In this document: in pieces, positions 24,205 through 33,786 of the stretch
Layout of the letters: every line of letters begins with the position of its first letter
Position numbering within the stretch: position 1 is the first letter of the stretch
NCBI GenBank assembly: GCA_910586775.1
Contig: CAJUJN010000017.1
Coordinates: 6,832 to 70,831, forward strand
Length of the DNA stretch: 64,000 nt
Reading direction: 5' to 3'
Origin: an uncultured Acetatifactor sp.
GTDB lineage: Bacteria > Bacillota > Clostridia > Lachnospirales > Lachnospiraceae
Program-made: the position numbers and the translations under genes
Notes under the pieces: generated by a model
What the model saw: the letters and a program-made list of their open reading frames with translations, nothing else
Databases searched by the model: none
Told to the model about the DNA's origin: nothing

Positions 24205-26295
24205 ATGTATCAGACTTATGAGATGGAACTGGCGGGGCGCACGCTGAAGGTAGACATTAACCGCGTGGGCAAGCAGGCCAACGGATGTGCGTTTATGCAT
24301 TACGGTGATACGGTTGTGCTTTCTACGGCAACCGCATCCGAGAAGCCCAGGGAGGGAATCGACTTTTTCCCTCTGAGCGTGGAGTATGAGGAGAAAATGT
24401 ACGCTGTGGGGAAGATTCCCGGCGGCTTCAACAAGAGAGAGGGCAAGGCCAGCGAGAATGCCATTCTGACCAGCCGTGTCATCGACAGGCCCATGCGTCC
24501 TCTGTTCCCCAAGGATTACCGCAATGACGTGACGCTGAACAACATGGTAATGAGCGTGGATCCGGCATGTCGTCCGGAACTGGTGGCAATGTTGGGCGCG
24601 GCAATCGCAACCTGCATTTCGGATATCCCTTTTGACGGCCCCTGTGCCATGACCCAGATGGGCATGATTGACGGTATGTTTATTATCAATCCTTCCCAGG
24701 AGGAGTGGAAGAACGGTGACCTGAACCTGACCGTTGCATCCACCAGAGAGAAAGTCATCATGATCGAAGCCGGAGCAAATGAGATTCCGGAGGCGAAGAT
24801 GATTGAGGCTATCTATAAAGCCCATGAGATTAATCAGACGATCATTGCATTTATTGATAAGATTGTAGCAGAGGTCGGCAAGCCGAAGCATACCTATGCC
24901 AGCTGTGCCATCCCGGAGGAGATGTTTGAGGAGATTAAACGTCTGGTTTCTCCCGAAGAGATGGAAGCAGCCGTATTTACGGATGACAAACAGACCAGAG
25001 AAGAAAATATCAGGAATGTCACCGCAAAGCTGGAAGAAGCGTTTGCCGAAAAAGAGGACTGGATTGCAATTCTGGGCGAGGCTGTATACCAGTATGAGAA
25101 AAGATGCGTCCGCAAGATGATTCTGAAGGACCACAAGCGTCCCGACGGACGGGCCATTACACAGATCCGTCCCCTGGCAGCAGAGGTGGATATCATCCCC
25201 AGAGTACATGGCTCTGCCATGTTCACCCGTGGACAGACTCAGATCTGCAATGTATGTACTCTGGCTCCTTTGTCCGAGCAGCAGAAGATTGACGGACTGG
25301 ATGAAAATGAAGTAAGCAAGCGCTATATGCATCATTATAATTTTCCTTCCTATTCCGTGGGTGAGACAAAGCCTTCCCGTGGACCCGGAAGGCGTGAGAT
25401 CGGCCATGGCGCATTGGCGGAGAGGGCATTGATTCCCGTACTTCCCAGTGAGGAGGATTTTCCTTACACAATCCGTACAGTGTCCGAGACCTTTGAGTCC
25501 AACGGCTCTACGTCCATGGCATCCACCTGTGCTTCCTGTATGTCACTGATGGCGGCAGGCGTGCCCATCAGGAAGATGGTGGCAGGTATTTCCTGTGGGC
25601 TTGTGACAGGTGAGACGGATGACGAATATGTGCTGCTTACCGATATCCAGGGTCTGGAGGACTTCTTCGGAGATATGGATTTCAAGGTGACAGGCACCAC
25701 GGAAGGCATCACCGCCATCCAGATGGATATCAAGATTCATGGCCTGACCAGGCCTATCGTAGAGGGCGCTATAGCAAGATGCCGTGAGGCAAGGCTCTTT
25801 ATCATGGATAACTGCATGAAGCCTGCAATCTCCGCACCCAGACCGGAAGTAGGGTCTTACGCACCGAAGATCATTTCGGTTCAGATTGACCCGGAGAGAA
25901 TCGGGGATGTGGTAGGTCAGAGAGGAAAGACCATCAACGAAATTATCGCCCGCACAGGGGTTAAGATCGATATCACCGACGACGGCAATGTATCCGTATG
26001 CGGCACCGACAAGGAGATGATGGACAAGGCTGTGGATATGATCCAGATCATTGTCACAGACTTTGAGGAAGGCCAGATTTTCAAGGGTAAGGTGGTCAGC
26101 ATCAAGGAGTTCGGCGCATTCATCGAATTTGCTCCTGGCAAGGAGGGCATGGTTCATATTTCCAAGATTGCAAGGGAGAGGATTAACCGCGTGGAGGACG
26201 TACTGACGCTCGGCGATGTGGTGACGGTTGTCTGCCTTGGTAAGGACAGGATGGGAAGAATCAGTTTTTCCATGAAGGATGTGGCTCAGAAATAA
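24205..26295 (+). CDS. pnp: Polyribonucleotide nucleotidyltransferase (PNPase)
   Basis: 696 residues, the standard length. PNPase is the phosphorolytic 3'-5' exoribonuclease. Two RNase PH domains are visible: first FPLSVEYEEKMYAVGKIPGG, KREGKASENAILTSRVIDRP; second GSAMFTRGQTQICNVCTLAP, YNFPSYSVGETKPSRGPGRR and the catalytic GDMDFKVTGTTEGITAIQMD. They are separated by an all-helical domain. C-terminal KH (VVGQRGKTINEIIARTGVKI) and S1 (FKGKVVSIKEFGAFIEFAPG) domains follow. GGAGG stands about 9 bases before ATG 24205. It is followed by a terminator. Confidence 0.97.
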   Translation: MYQTYEMELAGRTLKVDINRVGKQANGCAFMHYGDTVVLSTATASEKPREGIDFFPLSVEYEEKMYAVGKIPGGFNKREGKASENAILTSRVIDRPMRPLFPKDYRNDVTLNNMVMSVDPACRPELVAMLGAAIATCISDIPFDGPCAMTQMGMIDGMFIINPSQEEWKNGDLNLTVASTREKVIMIEAGANEIPEAKMIEAIYKAHEINQTIIAFIDKIVAEVGKPKHTYASCAIPEEMFEEIKRLVSPEEMEAAVFTDDKQTREENIRNVTAKLEEAFAEKEDWIAILGEAVYQYEKRCVRKMILKDHKRPDGRAITQIRPLAAEVDIIPRVHGSAMFTRGQTQICNVCTLAPLSEQQKIDGLDENEVSKRYMHHYNFPSYSVGETKPSRGPGRREIGHGALAERALIPVLPSEEDFPYTIRTVSETFESNGSTSMASTCASCMSLMAAGVPIRKMVAGISCGLVTGETDDEYVLLTDIQGLEDFFGDMDFKVTGTTEGITAIQMDIKIHGLTRPIVEGAIARCREARLFIMDNCMKPAISAPRPEVGSYAPKIISVQIDPERIGDVVGQRGKTINEIIARTGVKIDITDDGNVSVCGTDKEMMDKAVDMIQIIVTDFEEGQIFKGKVVSIKEFGAFIEFAPGKEGMVHISKIARERINRVEDVLTLGDVVTVVCLGKDRMGRISFSMKDVAQK

Positions 26296-26302
26296 GAATC
26301 AG

Positions 26303-26344
26303 GAATCCCCTGGCCGTTCCGTTGTGTTCGGCAGGGGATTCTTT
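26303..26344 (+). terminator. Rho-independent terminator after pnp
   Basis: GAATCCCCTG (26303-26312) pairs with CAGGGGATTC (26332-26341), then TTTGTC. Confidence 0.8.
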
Positions 26345-26402
26345 GTCATTTTCTATTAAAACAACATCTGCCCATGCAGAACTATAAATAGGAGGTTTCA
26401 GA

Positions 26403-27782
26403 ATGTTATCAAAAGAACTGTTAAAAGAGGCTTTAAGGCGTGCGCTTTCCACAGGCGCCGACTATGCGGAGGTTTTCGCGGAGCATACCCTGAACAAGAA
26501 CATCACTATCATATCCGGCAAAACGGATAAGATTGCGGATGCGGTGATTTCCGGCGTGGGCGTCCGTATTTTCAAGGGGACGCGGTGCGTATCAGGATCC
26601 GCTTCCTCTCTGGCACCGGAGGCTCTGCTGAACTGTGCGTCGAGGGTGGCGGATGCTCTCACGGGCACTGCGGCGGTGCAGGATATCCGTTTACAGGAAC
26701 GCCTGTTTGGGGATATTCATCCGGTGAAAATCGTGCCCGCAGACGTTGCCAACAGGGAGAAAATCGAATACGTGCGGGAAGCATGCCTGGCGGCGAAGGA
26801 CTATAGCGAGGAAATCAGCCAGGTAAGGGGAATTTTCCTGGAAGTGGACCACAACATCCTCATTGCCACAAGTGAGGGATTGTTTGCCCAGGACAGGCAG
26901 ATACGCAGCAGAGTCATGGTGAGTTCTATTGCGAGCAGAGACGGAGAGAATCAGGACGGCGGCGTAAACCATGGGGCAAGGAAAGGGCTGGAGCTTTTTT
27001 CTGAATTTGACCCTGAGGAACTTGGCAGGGAGGCTTCCCGGCAGGCGGTTACCATGCTGCATGCAGGTTACATCAAGGCCGGTACCATGCCTGTGGCTAT
27101 CGAGAACGGATTCGGCGGCGTAATCTTCCACGAGGCCTGCGGACATTCCCTGGAGGCATCCTCCGTAGCTTTGGGCCAGTCACAGTTTGCGGGGAAACTG
27201 GGTGAGCAGATTGCCAATGAAAAGGTGACAGCTATTGACGACGGCACCATTCCCAATTCCTGGGGCTCCATAAATATCGATGATGAGGGAACACCCGCAC
27301 AGAAGAATGTGCTCATTGAGAACGGCATTCTGAAGAGTTACATGATTGACAAATTAAACGGGCGCAGGATGGGCATGGAGTCTACCGGGAATTCCAGACG
27401 CCAGAGTTACAGCTTTGAACCCACTTCCCGTATGACCAATACCTACATAGCGGCAGGGCAGGATGAAGATAAGGACATCATTTCATCCATAGAATACGGT
27501 CTTTACGCCAAGAGCATGGGAGGCGGTTCCGTAAATCCTGTAACGGGTCAGTTTAATTTTGCCGTGGATGAGGGTTATGTTATCCGCAACGGCCAGATCT
27601 GTGAGCCTGTCCGGGGTGCCAGTCTTATCGGCAAGGGCTCTGAGGTCCTGATGAACATTGATATGGTGGGAAAAAATGTTGCCAGGGCCCAGGGCATGTG
27701 CGGCGCTTCTTCCGGCAGCATCCCTACGGATGTGGGACAGCCGCTGATCAGGGTTTCTTCCATTGTAGTAGGGGGACGATAA
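26403..27782 (+). CDS. tldD: TldD metalloprotease subunit
   Basis: 459 residues. TldD/TldE is a heterodimeric zinc protease that clips unfolded or RiPP-like peptides; TldD carries the active site. The metal-binding HExxxH motif is GVIFHEACGHSLEASSVALG. Other family segments are NSWGSINIDDEGTPAQKNVL and SMGGGSVNPVTGQFNFAVDE. AGGAGG precedes ATG 26403. The tldE partner lies 239 bases downstream. No RiPP precursor or biosynthetic gene is visible nearby, so a general proteolytic role is more likely. Confidence 0.93.
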   Translation: MLSKELLKEALRRALSTGADYAEVFAEHTLNKNITIISGKTDKIADAVISGVGVRIFKGTRCVSGSASSLAPEALLNCASRVADALTGTAAVQDIRLQERLFGDIHPVKIVPADVANREKIEYVREACLAAKDYSEEISQVRGIFLEVDHNILIATSEGLFAQDRQIRSRVMVSSIASRDGENQDGGVNHGARKGLELFSEFDPEELGREASRQAVTMLHAGYIKAGTMPVAIENGFGGVIFHEACGHSLEASSVALGQSQFAGKLGEQIANEKVTAIDDGTIPNSWGSINIDDEGTPAQKNVLIENGILKSYMIDKLNGRRMGMESTGNSRRQSYSFEPTSRMTNTYIAAGQDEDKDIISSIEYGLYAKSMGGGSVNPVTGQFNFAVDEGYVIRNGQICEPVRGASLIGKGSEVLMNIDMVGKNVARAQGMCGASSGSIPTDVGQPLIRVSSIVVGGR

Positions 27783-28021
27783 TTCGACGACAGTTTGTCA
27801 TTTGTCAGAGGAAGCTGGGAGCCCCCAGGAGTCATTAAGGAGTTTATACAAGTAATATGGCGGACTATAAACGTATTAGCGTTATAAAATAAATGGAATA
27901 ACAATCGAGGAGCATAAAAATTATTTTATGCAAGAATATTAAGCCTGCGTTTTTTTGATATAAAAATACGTTTTAGAAATGCGTATTATCGATATCCGGA
28001 ATCCGCGGGCTGCAGAAAGGT

Positions 28022-29410
28022 ATGGGTATCAGAATGACATATCAGGAATTTAAGGAAGCCGTGGTCAGATACGCTGCGGAAAATCAGATTACGGACTATG
28101 AATTGTATTATACGGAGAGCGAATCGGTTTCAGTAGAGATTTTCAAGGAAGAGGTAAAGGGCTACAGTACGGAGGACAGCATGGGAATCTGCTTCCGCTG
28201 TGTGGTAAACGGAAAAGCAGGATACGCTTCCACGGAAAACAGGACGGAAGAGGAAGCGAAGTCTCTTGTGCTTCGCGCGTTGGACAATGCCGGTTCCATA
28301 GAGAGCGAGGAGAAAGCCTTTATCCACAAGCAGGGCGACACTTATGCCGTGCTTGAGGAAAGCAGTTCGGCAGTGCCTTCCGGCGCAGAGCTTACCGATG
28401 CGGCTCTGGCACTCCAGAAGGAACTGTATCAGGCAGATTCCAGGGTTGCAGACGGAACCCAGGCATATATGGCTTACAGCGGTGAAAAATATGCGCTTTG
28501 CAATTCAAACGGCCTGGACCTGGAGGACAGGGTAGCCTGCTCCATGTGTTATGCCATGCCGCTGGTGTCGGACGGAAGTGAAATGTATGACGGTTTTGAG
28601 AATAAAATGGGTGACCTGAAGGATTTCGACCTGAAGGCCATCGCGGAGAAAGCTGTGGAGGACGCAGTGTCCACCATAGGCGCGGAGAGTGTGCCCAGCG
28701 GAAAATATACGGTCATATTTTCCAACAAGGCCATGGCTACACTGCTTCAGACCTATTCGTCCGTATTTTCCGCCGAAGAAGCCCAGAAAGGCATGTCACT
28801 TCTGAACGGAAAAGAGGGTGAGAAGATTGCAGCCGATATCATTACCATTGTAGACGATCCCATGTACGCTGACAGTGTAACGAAGAGAACCTTCGACGGA
28901 GAAGGCGTTGCCACTTATGTGAAAAACGTAGTGGAAAACGGTGTTCTGGTTACTTTGCTTCACAACCTGAAGACTGCGGCAAATGCGGGCGTAAAGTCCA
29001 CGGGAAATGCAGGCAGATTGTCCTACGCGTCGGTTATCGGTGTCAGTCCTTACACGTTTTACATTCAGCCGGCAGCAAAAGAAGACAGTGAAGCATCGGA
29101 CGGCACCGCAAAGAAAACGCCTGACGGATTGTTCGCGCTGGCAGGTGAGGGCATTTATATAACCGAGCTGATGGGCCTTCACGCCGGGGCAAATCCTGTC
29201 ACGGGAGACTTCTCCCTGGCATCCAGGGGATTTTTGATTACAGACGGCAAAAAGGGTGCTCCGGTGAAGAACTTCACCGTGTCCGGCAATTTCTTTGAAC
29301 TGCTGAAAGATGTGGAAAAGGTGGGAGACGACCTGGATTTTGTGCGCGGAAAATACGGTTCGCCTTCCGTAATGGTGAGAAATCTTGCCATTGCCGGGAA
29401 GGAAGCGTAA
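28022..29410 (+). CDS. tldE: TldE/PmbA protease subunit
   Basis: 462 residues. It is homologous to TldD but lacks HExxxH, as expected of the non-catalytic partner that completes the chamber of the heterodimer. Family segments include ESVSVEIFKEEVKGYSTEDS, GVKSTGNAGRLSYASV and LMGLHAGANPVTGDFSLASR. The start may be ATG 28022 (AGAAAGG only 1 base before) or ATG 28034 (MTYQEFKEAV), whose spacing is better. The tldD-tldE gap is AT-rich and contains no gene. A clear terminator follows. Confidence 0.92.
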   Translation: MGIRMTYQEFKEAVVRYAAENQITDYELYYTESESVSVEIFKEEVKGYSTEDSMGICFRCVVNGKAGYASTENRTEEEAKSLVLRALDNAGSIESEEKAFIHKQGDTYAVLEESSSAVPSGAELTDAALALQKELYQADSRVADGTQAYMAYSGEKYALCNSNGLDLEDRVACSMCYAMPLVSDGSEMYDGFENKMGDLKDFDLKAIAEKAVEDAVSTIGAESVPSGKYTVIFSNKAMATLLQTYSSVFSAEEAQKGMSLLNGKEGEKIAADIITIVDDPMYADSVTKRTFDGEGVATYVKNVVENGVLVTLLHNLKTAANAGVKSTGNAGRLSYASVIGVSPYTFYIQPAAKEDSEASDGTAKKTPDGLFALAGEGIYITELMGLHAGANPVTGDFSLASRGFLITDGKKGAPVKNFTVSGNFFELLKDVEKVGDDLDFVRGKYGSPSVMVRNLAIAGKEA

Positions 29411-29445
29411 ACGGGATAATATCAGAGTTTCATAAGTAATGAAAG

Positions 29446-29476
29446 GCTGACAGTATATGCGGACTGTCAGCTTTTT
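29446..29476 (+). terminator. Rho-independent terminator after tldE
   Basis: GCTGACAGT / ACTGTCAGC (29446-29454 with 29463-29471), then TTTTTATT. Confidence 0.9.
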
Positions 29477-29652
29477 ATTGCGTAAAAATGCCCTGAATTC
29501 GCTTTTTGGCATAATAAAGCAAGATTGGCATAGCCAAAAAATAAAAAGAGCACAGTCAGTGAAAGCATCACATCTGGAAATATCCCTTCCTGACCGATAG
29601 ACTGGAAACAGAAACAAACAGAAGACAAGCGAACAGGAATGGAGGATAAAAT

Positions 29653-30642
29653 GTGACAAAATTTTCAGAAAGCAACCAATCAGAAAGTAACCGCTCAGTA
29701 ATCAAAAAGGAAAATGCAGTAAGGGACAGAGGCGGTAAAAAAAGAGCGTTCAGCCGGCTCGGGAGATGCTGGCAGCTGTACCTGCTGCTGGCGCCTACAG
29801 TGGTGTATCTGTTCATATTTAATTACCTTCCCATGATGGGAATCCAGATTGCATTCAGGGACTACAAATTTTCCAGAGGAATATGGGACAGTGCCTGGGT
29901 GGGGCTGAAACATTTCAGAACCTTTTTCGAATCCGTTCAGTTTGAGAGCCTGATGGTCAATACCGTTAAGATCAGTGTCTATGCGCTGCTGTTCGGATTT
30001 CCCTTTCCGATTATCCTGGCTTTGCTGCTCAATGAGTGTAAGAGCATGAAGCTTAAAAAGACGGTTCAGACACTGACCTATGCTCCCTACTTTATTTCTA
30101 CTGTGGTCATGGTGTCCATGCTTTCCATGTTCCTCTCGCCGTCCACGGGCATTGTCAATAAGGCGATTTCGTTCTTTGGAGGGACTCCGTATGATTTTAT
30201 GGGAAGTGCAAAGGCATTCCGTTCCGTGTATATCATTTCCGGCATCTGGCAGGGAACAGGGTGGAGTTCCATCATTTTCATTGCGGCACTGGCAGGGATA
30301 GACCCGCAGCTTCACGAGGCCGCAGAAATCGACGGTGCCAACAGGCTGCAGAGAATCTGGCATATCAACCTGCCGGGGATTCTGCCTACGGCAGTGATTG
30401 TGTTCATCATGAACTGCGGCTCCATTATGAGCGTGGGATTTGAAAAGGTGTATCTGATGCAGAACTCCATGAACCAGTCCACATCGGAGATTATAGCTAC
30501 TTATGTATATAAGATGGGAATCCAGAAGGCACAATATTCCTATACAACAGCCATCGGCCTGTTTAACTCGCTGATTAATCTGGTGTTGCTCCTGATTGTA
30601 AATCATATCAGCAAAAAGGTATCGGAAATCAGCGTATTTTAA
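29653..30642 (+). CDS. LplB-type ABC sugar transporter permease
   Basis: 329 residues, GTG start 29653 with GGAGG about 7 bases upstream (the ATG two bases earlier runs straight into a stop). Six membrane helices and the permease EAA loop (YDP..HEAAEIDGANRLQRIWHI-type, seen as EAAEIDGANRLQRIWHINLP) are clear. The YLFIFNYLPMMGIQIAFRDY opening is typical of LplB/YteP permeases, which import complex oligosaccharides. It forms a unit with the YtcP-like permease and lipoprotein that follow. No ATPase gene is present, so a shared MsmK-like ATPase elsewhere probably powers it. Confidence 0.93.
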   Translation: MTKFSESNQSESNRSVIKKENAVRDRGGKKRAFSRLGRCWQLYLLLAPTVVYLFIFNYLPMMGIQIAFRDYKFSRGIWDSAWVGLKHFRTFFESVQFESLMVNTVKISVYALLFGFPFPIILALLLNECKSMKLKKTVQTLTYAPYFISTVVMVSMLSMFLSPSTGIVNKAISFFGGTPYDFMGSAKAFRSVYIISGIWQGTGWSSIIFIAALAGIDPQLHEAAEIDGANRLQRIWHINLPGILPTAVIVFIMNCGSIMSVGFEKVYLMQNSMNQSTSEIIATYVYKMGIQKAQYSYTTAIGLFNSLINLVLLLIVNHISKKVSEISVF

Positions 30643-30675
30643 ATAATCGCAAAATAGACAGGAGGTAGATTGTAT

Positions 30676-31575
30676 ATGGTACGATCCCGAAAGAGAAAAG
30701 AGAGTCTGGATAACCGGATTTTTAATGGTATAGTAACGTTTCTGCTGGCGCTCTGCGGCCTGGCGGCATTGTATCCGCTGCTGTTTGTGGTGGTGGCGTC
30801 CATATCGGATCCCGTGCGGGTCAATTCGGGGGATGTGTGGCTGTTTCCCGTGGGCTTCCAGCTGGACGGTTATGTGCAGGTATTTGGAAATAAATGGATT
30901 TTCATCGGTTACAGGAACAGCCTGATATACACGGTGTTGGGAACTTTTCTGAATGTGTTGGTGACAATCATGGCAGGATATCCGCTCTCTCGTAAAGATT
31001 TGTACGGCAGAAAGCTTTTTAACTGGTATATCGCCATTCCCATGTGGTTTGGGGGCGGTCTGATACCGACGTATGTTGTGGTCAATAATCTGCATCTGGT
31101 GAATACGCCCCTGGTGCTTCTGATTCTGGGACTGGTAAGCAGCTTTAACATTATCATCTGCCGCACCTTTATTGCTTCCCTTCCCTATGAGCTTCAGGAA
31201 TCGGCAAAGATTGACGGCTGCTCGGATTTCGGTATCCTGTGGAAGATTGTGGTTCCCTTGTCTAAGCCGATCATTGCTGTGCTGTGTCTCTACTATGCGG
31301 TGGGACACTGGAATGATTACTTCAGTGCCATGATTTATGTGAGCAATAAGAATTTTCAGACATTGCAGGTCTTTCTGCGGGAGATTCTTCTGCTGAATCA
31401 GAATATCGACCTGGAGACCATAGAAGACCCGGCGGTGGTGGCTCTGAAACTGCAGATGGCGCAGGTAATGAAATATTCCCTGATCGTGGTGGCATCCGTT
31501 CCGCTGCTGATAGCCTATCCTTTCGTTCAGAAGTTTTTTGTGAAGGGCGTTATGATCGGTTCCGTGAAGGGATGA
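30676..31575 (+). CDS. YtcP-type ABC sugar transporter permease
   Basis: About 299 residues from ATG 30676, chosen over TTG 30670 because GGAGGT lies 9 bases upstream. Six membrane helices are visible. The EAA loop reads LQESAKIDGCSDFGILWKIV, and FGGGLIPTYVVVNNLHLVNT and the ending VQKFFVKGVMIGSVKG are characteristic of YtcP/carbohydrate permease 2. It pairs with the LplB-type permease 33 bases upstream to form the membrane channel. Confidence 0.93.
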   Translation: MVRSRKRKESLDNRIFNGIVTFLLALCGLAALYPLLFVVVASISDPVRVNSGDVWLFPVGFQLDGYVQVFGNKWIFIGYRNSLIYTVLGTFLNVLVTIMAGYPLSRKDLYGRKLFNWYIAIPMWFGGGLIPTYVVVNNLHLVNTPLVLLILGLVSSFNIIICRTFIASLPYELQESAKIDGCSDFGILWKIVVPLSKPIIAVLCLYYAVGHWNDYFSAMIYVSNKNFQTLQVFLREILLLNQNIDLETIEDPAVVALKLQMAQVMKYSLIVVASVPLLIAYPFVQKFFVKGVMIGSVKG

Positions 31576-31820
31576 CCGTGCCCTGAAATAGTATAGCTGA
31601 CATCAATTGCAGGATAATTTATACATATGGTCCACAGCAATTGCCAGGCATAATATACCTGTGGCGGAAAATATCTGCCAGACAAAATGTATGGCGGGTG
31701 AGCGCCTCTGCAGCATAAAACTAATGAAAGTAAAGCAGTAAAGAGGATTGCCTGGGGTTTACTGTGGCCGGTGTTCAGAGATGTTACTGCAGTTTATGAT
31801 ATTATAACAAGGAGGAGTAA
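31576..31820. other. Gap between permease and binding lipoprotein genes
   Basis: No gene. A CCACAG / CTGTGG inverted repeat (31632 to about 31664) with a long loop is the only structure noticed. It may set different expression levels of lipoprotein and permeases. Confidence 0.3.
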
Positions 31821-33476
31821 ATGATGAGAAAAGGAAAGAAAGTGTGTGCGTCGATGCTGACAATGTCCATGATAGCCGCTCTGCTGGGTGGCTGCGGTTC
31901 TCCGGAAGAGGGCGGGAAGGAAAATGGCAGTGTTCCGTCTTCCGCAGCTGCGGAAGGGGAACAGGAGACAGGAGGCGGTTCTGAAAGGGAAGTGTTTAAG
32001 CTTACGGTCCATTCCAGCCCGGCCCAGGGGGACTGGAACGATTACTGGCTGATCCATACCATTGAGGAAAAGTTCAATGTGGACATCCAGGTAGAGATGA
32101 TTTCAACCGATGTCTGGAGAGATAAGCTGCCACTGATGTTTGCTACGGAAGAACTGCCGGATTTCTTCCTGAATTCCCTGGACAATTCGGATATTGCCAC
32201 CTATGGGAGCGAGGGATATCTGATAGATCTGAATCCCTATATTTCCCAGGAGGCGACACCTAATATCTGGAAGGCCATGGAGGAGACTCCCGCACTGCGT
32301 CCCGCCCTTACGGAAGCCGGCGGCGAGATATTCGCAGTCAGCGGCGCCGATATGGCAGAGGCCAATCTGGCACAGAATCGTTTTTACGTCAACTATCAGT
32401 GGGCGGAGCAAATTCTGGGCAAGCAGCCGGAGACCCTGGATGAATTCTATGAGTATCTGAAAGGGGTAAAGGAGCAGGATATGAACGGCAACGGGGATGC
32501 GGCGGATGAGATTCCCCTGGGCGGCTTCTATAAGGCGCCGGATATGATTCATGTGTTCCCGCCCATCCTGAATGCCTTTGGCTATACCCGCAAGGATATT
32601 GAGGCCATTGACGGCAAGGTCGTATATGTACCGGCAGAAGATAATTATAAGCTGTTCCTGGATTTTATGAAGAAGCTTTATGAAGAACAATTGTTGGATA
32701 ATGAATTTTTCTCTCAGACCCAGGACCAGGTGAATGCCAAGGAGACGAATTACCGGTACGGCGCATATGCATTTTATGCCAGCTGGGTAAATCAGCCGGA
32801 GGAGACGATATGGAGGCAGTATGACATTCAGGAGCCGCTTACATCCCAGTACAACAGCGAGAAGCGGACGGCGTCGGTGGATATCAATAAATGCGGTAAC
32901 TTCAGCATTACCAAGAACTGCAGTAATCCTGAAAAACTGATGGAGATACTGGACTGGTGCTTCAGCTTCGACGGATACCTGGCTATCCTGGGCGGATTTG
33001 AGAAGGGAACCGTGGAAGGGCAGGAAGAATACGGATATACGTATGAATGGGTAGATGATAATACCCTGGATCTGACGAGCGATTTTGACGAGAGCAAATG
33101 GGATAATAAAAACAGCTGGTCACTGGCTGAGGTAGGGCCTGATTACGGTTATTTCCCCATCTACAGAAATTTCAATATGCAGGGAAGCGGCGATGCCCAG
33201 TCCTACCTGGAAGAGGGGCTGATCAATCACTATGCACCGTACTACCACATTGGGTGGCCTTCTTCCGTGAAGCTGACGGCTGAAGAGGCAGATGAACTGG
33301 CACTGATTTCTACCGATATTCAGAGTTATACGGATGAGATGGTGACCAAGATGATTACCGGTGAGGTGTCGACAGATGAATTTGAAAATTTCCGGACCGG
33401 TCTGCAGGAGAGAAAACTGGACAGGATGATTGAAATCTATCAGGATGCTTACGACAGATGGAGTGCAAATCAGTAA
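31821..33476 (+). CDS. Sugar-binding lipoprotein of the ABC importer
   Basis: 551 residues. A lipoprotein signal peptide ends in ALLGGC, with Cys25 as the lipid-anchored residue, followed by a Gly/Ser/Glu linker. The mature protein has the family 1 extracellular solute-binding pattern: EKFNVDIQVEMISTDVWRDK, MFATEELPDFFLNSLDN, YLIDLNPYISQEATPNIWKA, and a DMNGNGDAADEIPLGG stretch resembling a calcium loop. It would capture the sugar outside and deliver it to the two permeases upstream. GGAGG precedes the double ATG at 31821/31824. Confidence 0.92.
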   Translation: MMRKGKKVCASMLTMSMIAALLGGCGSPEEGGKENGSVPSSAAAEGEQETGGGSEREVFKLTVHSSPAQGDWNDYWLIHTIEEKFNVDIQVEMISTDVWRDKLPLMFATEELPDFFLNSLDNSDIATYGSEGYLIDLNPYISQEATPNIWKAMEETPALRPALTEAGGEIFAVSGADMAEANLAQNRFYVNYQWAEQILGKQPETLDEFYEYLKGVKEQDMNGNGDAADEIPLGGFYKAPDMIHVFPPILNAFGYTRKDIEAIDGKVVYVPAEDNYKLFLDFMKKLYEEQLLDNEFFSQTQDQVNAKETNYRYGAYAFYASWVNQPEETIWRQYDIQEPLTSQYNSEKRTASVDINKCGNFSITKNCSNPEKLMEILDWCFSFDGYLAILGGFEKGTVEGQEEYGYTYEWVDDNTLDLTSDFDESKWDNKNSWSLAEVGPDYGYFPIYRNFNMQGSGDAQSYLEEGLINHYAPYYHIGWPSSVKLTAEEADELALISTDIQSYTDEMVTKMITGEVSTDEFENFRTGLQERKLDRMIEIYQDAYDRWSANQ

Positions 33477-33527
33477 GGACAGGCCAACCCAGGACGACAG
33501 TATGTAATAGGAGCTTTTCATCAGTGT

Positions 33528-33567
33528 ATCCCGGCTTCCGGCGGCTTTGAGCGGAAGCCGGGATTTA
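33528..33567 (+). terminator. Terminator after the importer operon
   Basis: A perfect 13-bp stem ATCCCGGCTTCCG / CGGAAGCCGGGAT (33528-33540 with 33552-33564), then TTT. The remaining 220 bases to the AraC gene hold no further gene. Confidence 0.85.
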
Positions 33568-33786
33568 AAAATAACCAGAGCAGGCAAGAAATACCATAAC
33601 CGCCAGGCGTGAAATTCCGGGGGAAGTATGGTAAAATGATACTGTTGTTTTGTTGTTTGGGCCTCAAGCCCGGTATGTGCTGAAAAATGGCCGGAAGATG
33701 GTCCGGGTATGCCGGCAAATGTTTTTTGAGCGATATGTTCAGCGTGCTGTGGGCGACTGGCTGCTGTATGGAATAGGAGTAATCGC

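Noticed and set aside
23944..25407. 487-codon minus-strand frame opposite pnp
   Set aside because: It is the complement of the highly conserved pnp gene; Cys/His-rich residue pattern without motif.
29695..31308. 537-codon minus-strand frame opposite the permease genes
   Set aside because: The plus-strand frames encode clear ABC permeases with EAA loops; the antisense frame is His/Gln-rich noise.
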